Source: JADJMO01 sp016794445
GTDB lineage: Bacteria > Myxococcota_A > Polyangia > Polyangiales > JADJMO01
Reading direction: 5' to 3'
NCBI GenBank assembly: GCA_016794445.1
Contig: JAEUKC010000038.1
Coordinates: 1-64,000, forward strand
DNA length: 64,000 bases
Below, one piece after another: positions 62,917 to 64,000 of the stretch. The number at the start of each line of letters is the position of its first letter. The first letter of the stretch is position 1. The notes beneath the pieces were generated by a model. That model was not told the origin of the DNA and searched no databases. It worked only from the letters and a program-made list of their open reading frames with translations. The translations under genes and the position numbers were made by a program.

Positions 62917-64000
62917 ATGAACGGCGAGGTCGATCTGAAGGTCGTCCCGCGGGGAGTCGTCGCGCTCTGCTCTCGCCTGCGCGAGCGCGGACACCGCGCG
63001 TGGATCGTCGGCGGCTGCGTGCGCGATCTGCTGCGGCAGGCCACCGTCGCCGACTGGGACGTCGCCACGAGCGCGCGCCCCGACCAGGTGAAGCAGGCCT
63101 TCCGCCGCGTCATCCCCACCGGGATCCAGCACGGCACGGTCACCGTGCACCTGCCGGAGAGCGACGGCGGCGGCAGCTACGAGGTCACCACGCTGCGGGG
63201 CGAGACGAGCTACTCGGACGGCCGCCGGCCCGACGCCGTGGTGTTCGTCGACGACATCGTCGAAGACCTCGCGCGCCGCGATTTCACCATGAACGCGATC
63301 GCCCTCGATCCGGTCGACGGGCACGTGATCGATCCGTTCGGGGGCCGGGCCGATCTCGCGGCGAGGGTGCTGCGCGCCGTGGGCGTCCCGGCCGAGCGGT
63401 TCGCGGAGGACGGCCTGCGCGTGCTGCGCGCGGCCCGGTTCGTCGCGTCGCTCGAGGTGGAGCTCGAGCCCGCCACGGCCGCGGCCATCCGCCCCGCGCT
63501 CGACACCTACCGCAAGGTCTCGGCCGAGCGCGTGCGCGACGAGTGGATGAAGGCGCTCAAGGCCCGGCAACCGTCGCGCGCGTTCGACACCATGCGCGAG
63601 CACGGGCTGCTCGAGGTCTCGGCGCCCGAGCTCCTGCCGCAGGTGGGCTGCGAGCAGAACAAGTACCACCGGTACGACGTGTGGGGACACGCCATGGCCT
63701 GCGTCGACGCCTGCCAGGGCGACGCGGTGCTCCGGCTCTCGGCGCTCTTGCACGACGTGGGCAAGCCCGCCTCGCGCGCCTTCTCCGACAAGACGCAGGA
63801 CTACACGTTCTACGACCACGAACGGATCGGCGCCGAGATCGCCGACCCGCTGCTCGCGCGGCTGCGGTTCTCCAACGAGGAGCGGGCGCGCATCACCCAC
63901 CTCGTGAAGAACCACCTGGTGGTCTACGAGTCCTCCTGGAGCGACGCCGCGGTGCGCCGCTGGGTGCGCCGCATCGGCCGCGAGAGCCTCGAGGACCTCT
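62917..64000 (+). CDS. cca: CCA-adding enzyme / tRNA nucleotidyltransferase with HD domain (3' partial)
   Basis: The frame is open from the ATG at 62917 to the window end (361 codons, no stop). The nucleotidyltransferase head has AWIVGGCVRDLLRQATVADW with the DxD metal site read as DWDVATS, and a tRNA-NT active-site region (DDIVEDLARRDFTMNAIA). An HD-phosphohydrolase segment follows (LSALLHDVGKPAS, codons near 63750). It adds or repairs the 3' CCA of tRNA, though close relatives are poly(A) polymerases. It follows the coiled-coil gene after 13 bases. Confidence 0.88.
   Translation, partial: MNGEVDLKVVPRGVVALCSRLRERGHRAWIVGGCVRDLLRQATVADWDVATSARPDQVKQAFRRVIPTGIQHGTVTVHLPESDGGGSYEVTTLRGETSYSDGRRPDAVVFVDDIVEDLARRDFTMNAIALDPVDGHVIDPFGGRADLAARVLRAVGVPAERFAEDGLRVLRAARFVASLEVELEPATAAAIRPALDTYRKVSAERVRDEWMKALKARQPSRAFDTMREHGLLEVSAPELLPQVGCEQNKYHRYDVWGHAMACVDACQGDAVLRLSALLHDVGKPASRAFSDKTQDYTFYDHERIGAEIADPLLARLRFSNEERARITHLVKNHLVVYESSWSDAAVRRWVRRIGRESLEDL

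Noticed and set aside
54345..63143. A 2932-codon open frame on the minus strand
   Set aside because: It runs antisense to several well-supported genes (VWA-like paralogue 3, lipoproteins, kinase fusion, coiled coil, CCA enzyme). It is composed mostly of Arg/Gly/Ala/Leu/Val and is the usual shadow of very GC-rich coding DNA.

Overview
The window reads as chromosomal DNA of a high-GC deltaproteobacterium of the Myxococcota, most likely a Polyangiales-type myxobacterium. The grounds are strongly G/C-ending codons, many lipoproteins with Asp/Thr/Ser/Gly-rich linkers, a Cys-rich lipoprotein, Hanks-type Ser/Thr kinases with unusual domain fusions, many two-component proteins, and a carotenoid operon with a CarH-type B12 photoreceptor. 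This is inference from gene content; no rRNA, tRNA or other marker is visible. No integrase, IS element or CRISPR array was recognised.

Layout. (1) 0-3.3 kb: an esterase lipoprotein cut by the window edge, a beta-propeller-like lipoprotein and a degenerate HtrA-like PDZ protein. (2) 3.4-8.8 kb, minus strand: a regulatory PTS operon hpf-ptsN-hprK-rapZ-ptsH-ptsI with mostly overlapping or near-abutting genes. (3) 9.1-15.35 kb, minus strand: a translationally coupled carotenoid operon crtY-crtE-crtI-crtB-(unknown His-rich membrane protein)-carH. It diverges from an ABC exporter pair, a GT1 glycosyltransferase and a YtfJ-like redoxin (15.4-19.0 kb). The 60 bp between the two units hold two face-to-face promoters and four copies of a TGTnnA motif (TnnACA on the other strand) that resembles CarH half-sites. 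rpoN follows at 19.0-20.5 kb, so the rpoN-hpf-ptsN neighbourhood known from other proteobacteria appears here to be interrupted by the carotenoid module.

(4) 20.6-36.1 kb: a loosely packed accessory region. It holds three paralogues of an uncharacterised domain, two of them fused to receiver-like domains that have lost catalytic residues. It also has a canonical single-domain response regulator, a GAF histidine kinase, a LuxR-type regulator with a dead receiver, a free-standing CZB zinc-sensor domain, an AraC regulator next to three oxidoreductase genes (one with a large internal deletion), and several broken genes. A membrane hybrid histidine kinase closes it (36.1-37.8 kb). (5) 38.0-45.3 kb: a TPR membrane protein, a Ser/Thr kinase, two SPFH/YdjI-like proteins, two small lipoproteins, a YdjG-like zinc-ribbon membrane protein and a thioesterase.

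(6) 45.4-59.1 kb: lipoproteins, a Uma2-family nuclease, DNA polymerase I whose proofreading domain has lost its catalytic acids, and three tandem VWA-like lipoprotein paralogues of about 715-770 residues. (7) 59.2-64.0 kb: a fusion of zinc finger, kinase, FHA and degenerate GGDEF, then a long coiled-coil protein and a CCA-adding enzyme cut by the window end.

The strongest candidates for something undescribed are the paralogous-domain/pseudo-receiver signalling cluster, the carotenoid operon's unknown membrane protein with its operator array, and the zinc finger-kinase-FHA-GGDEF-like fusion.
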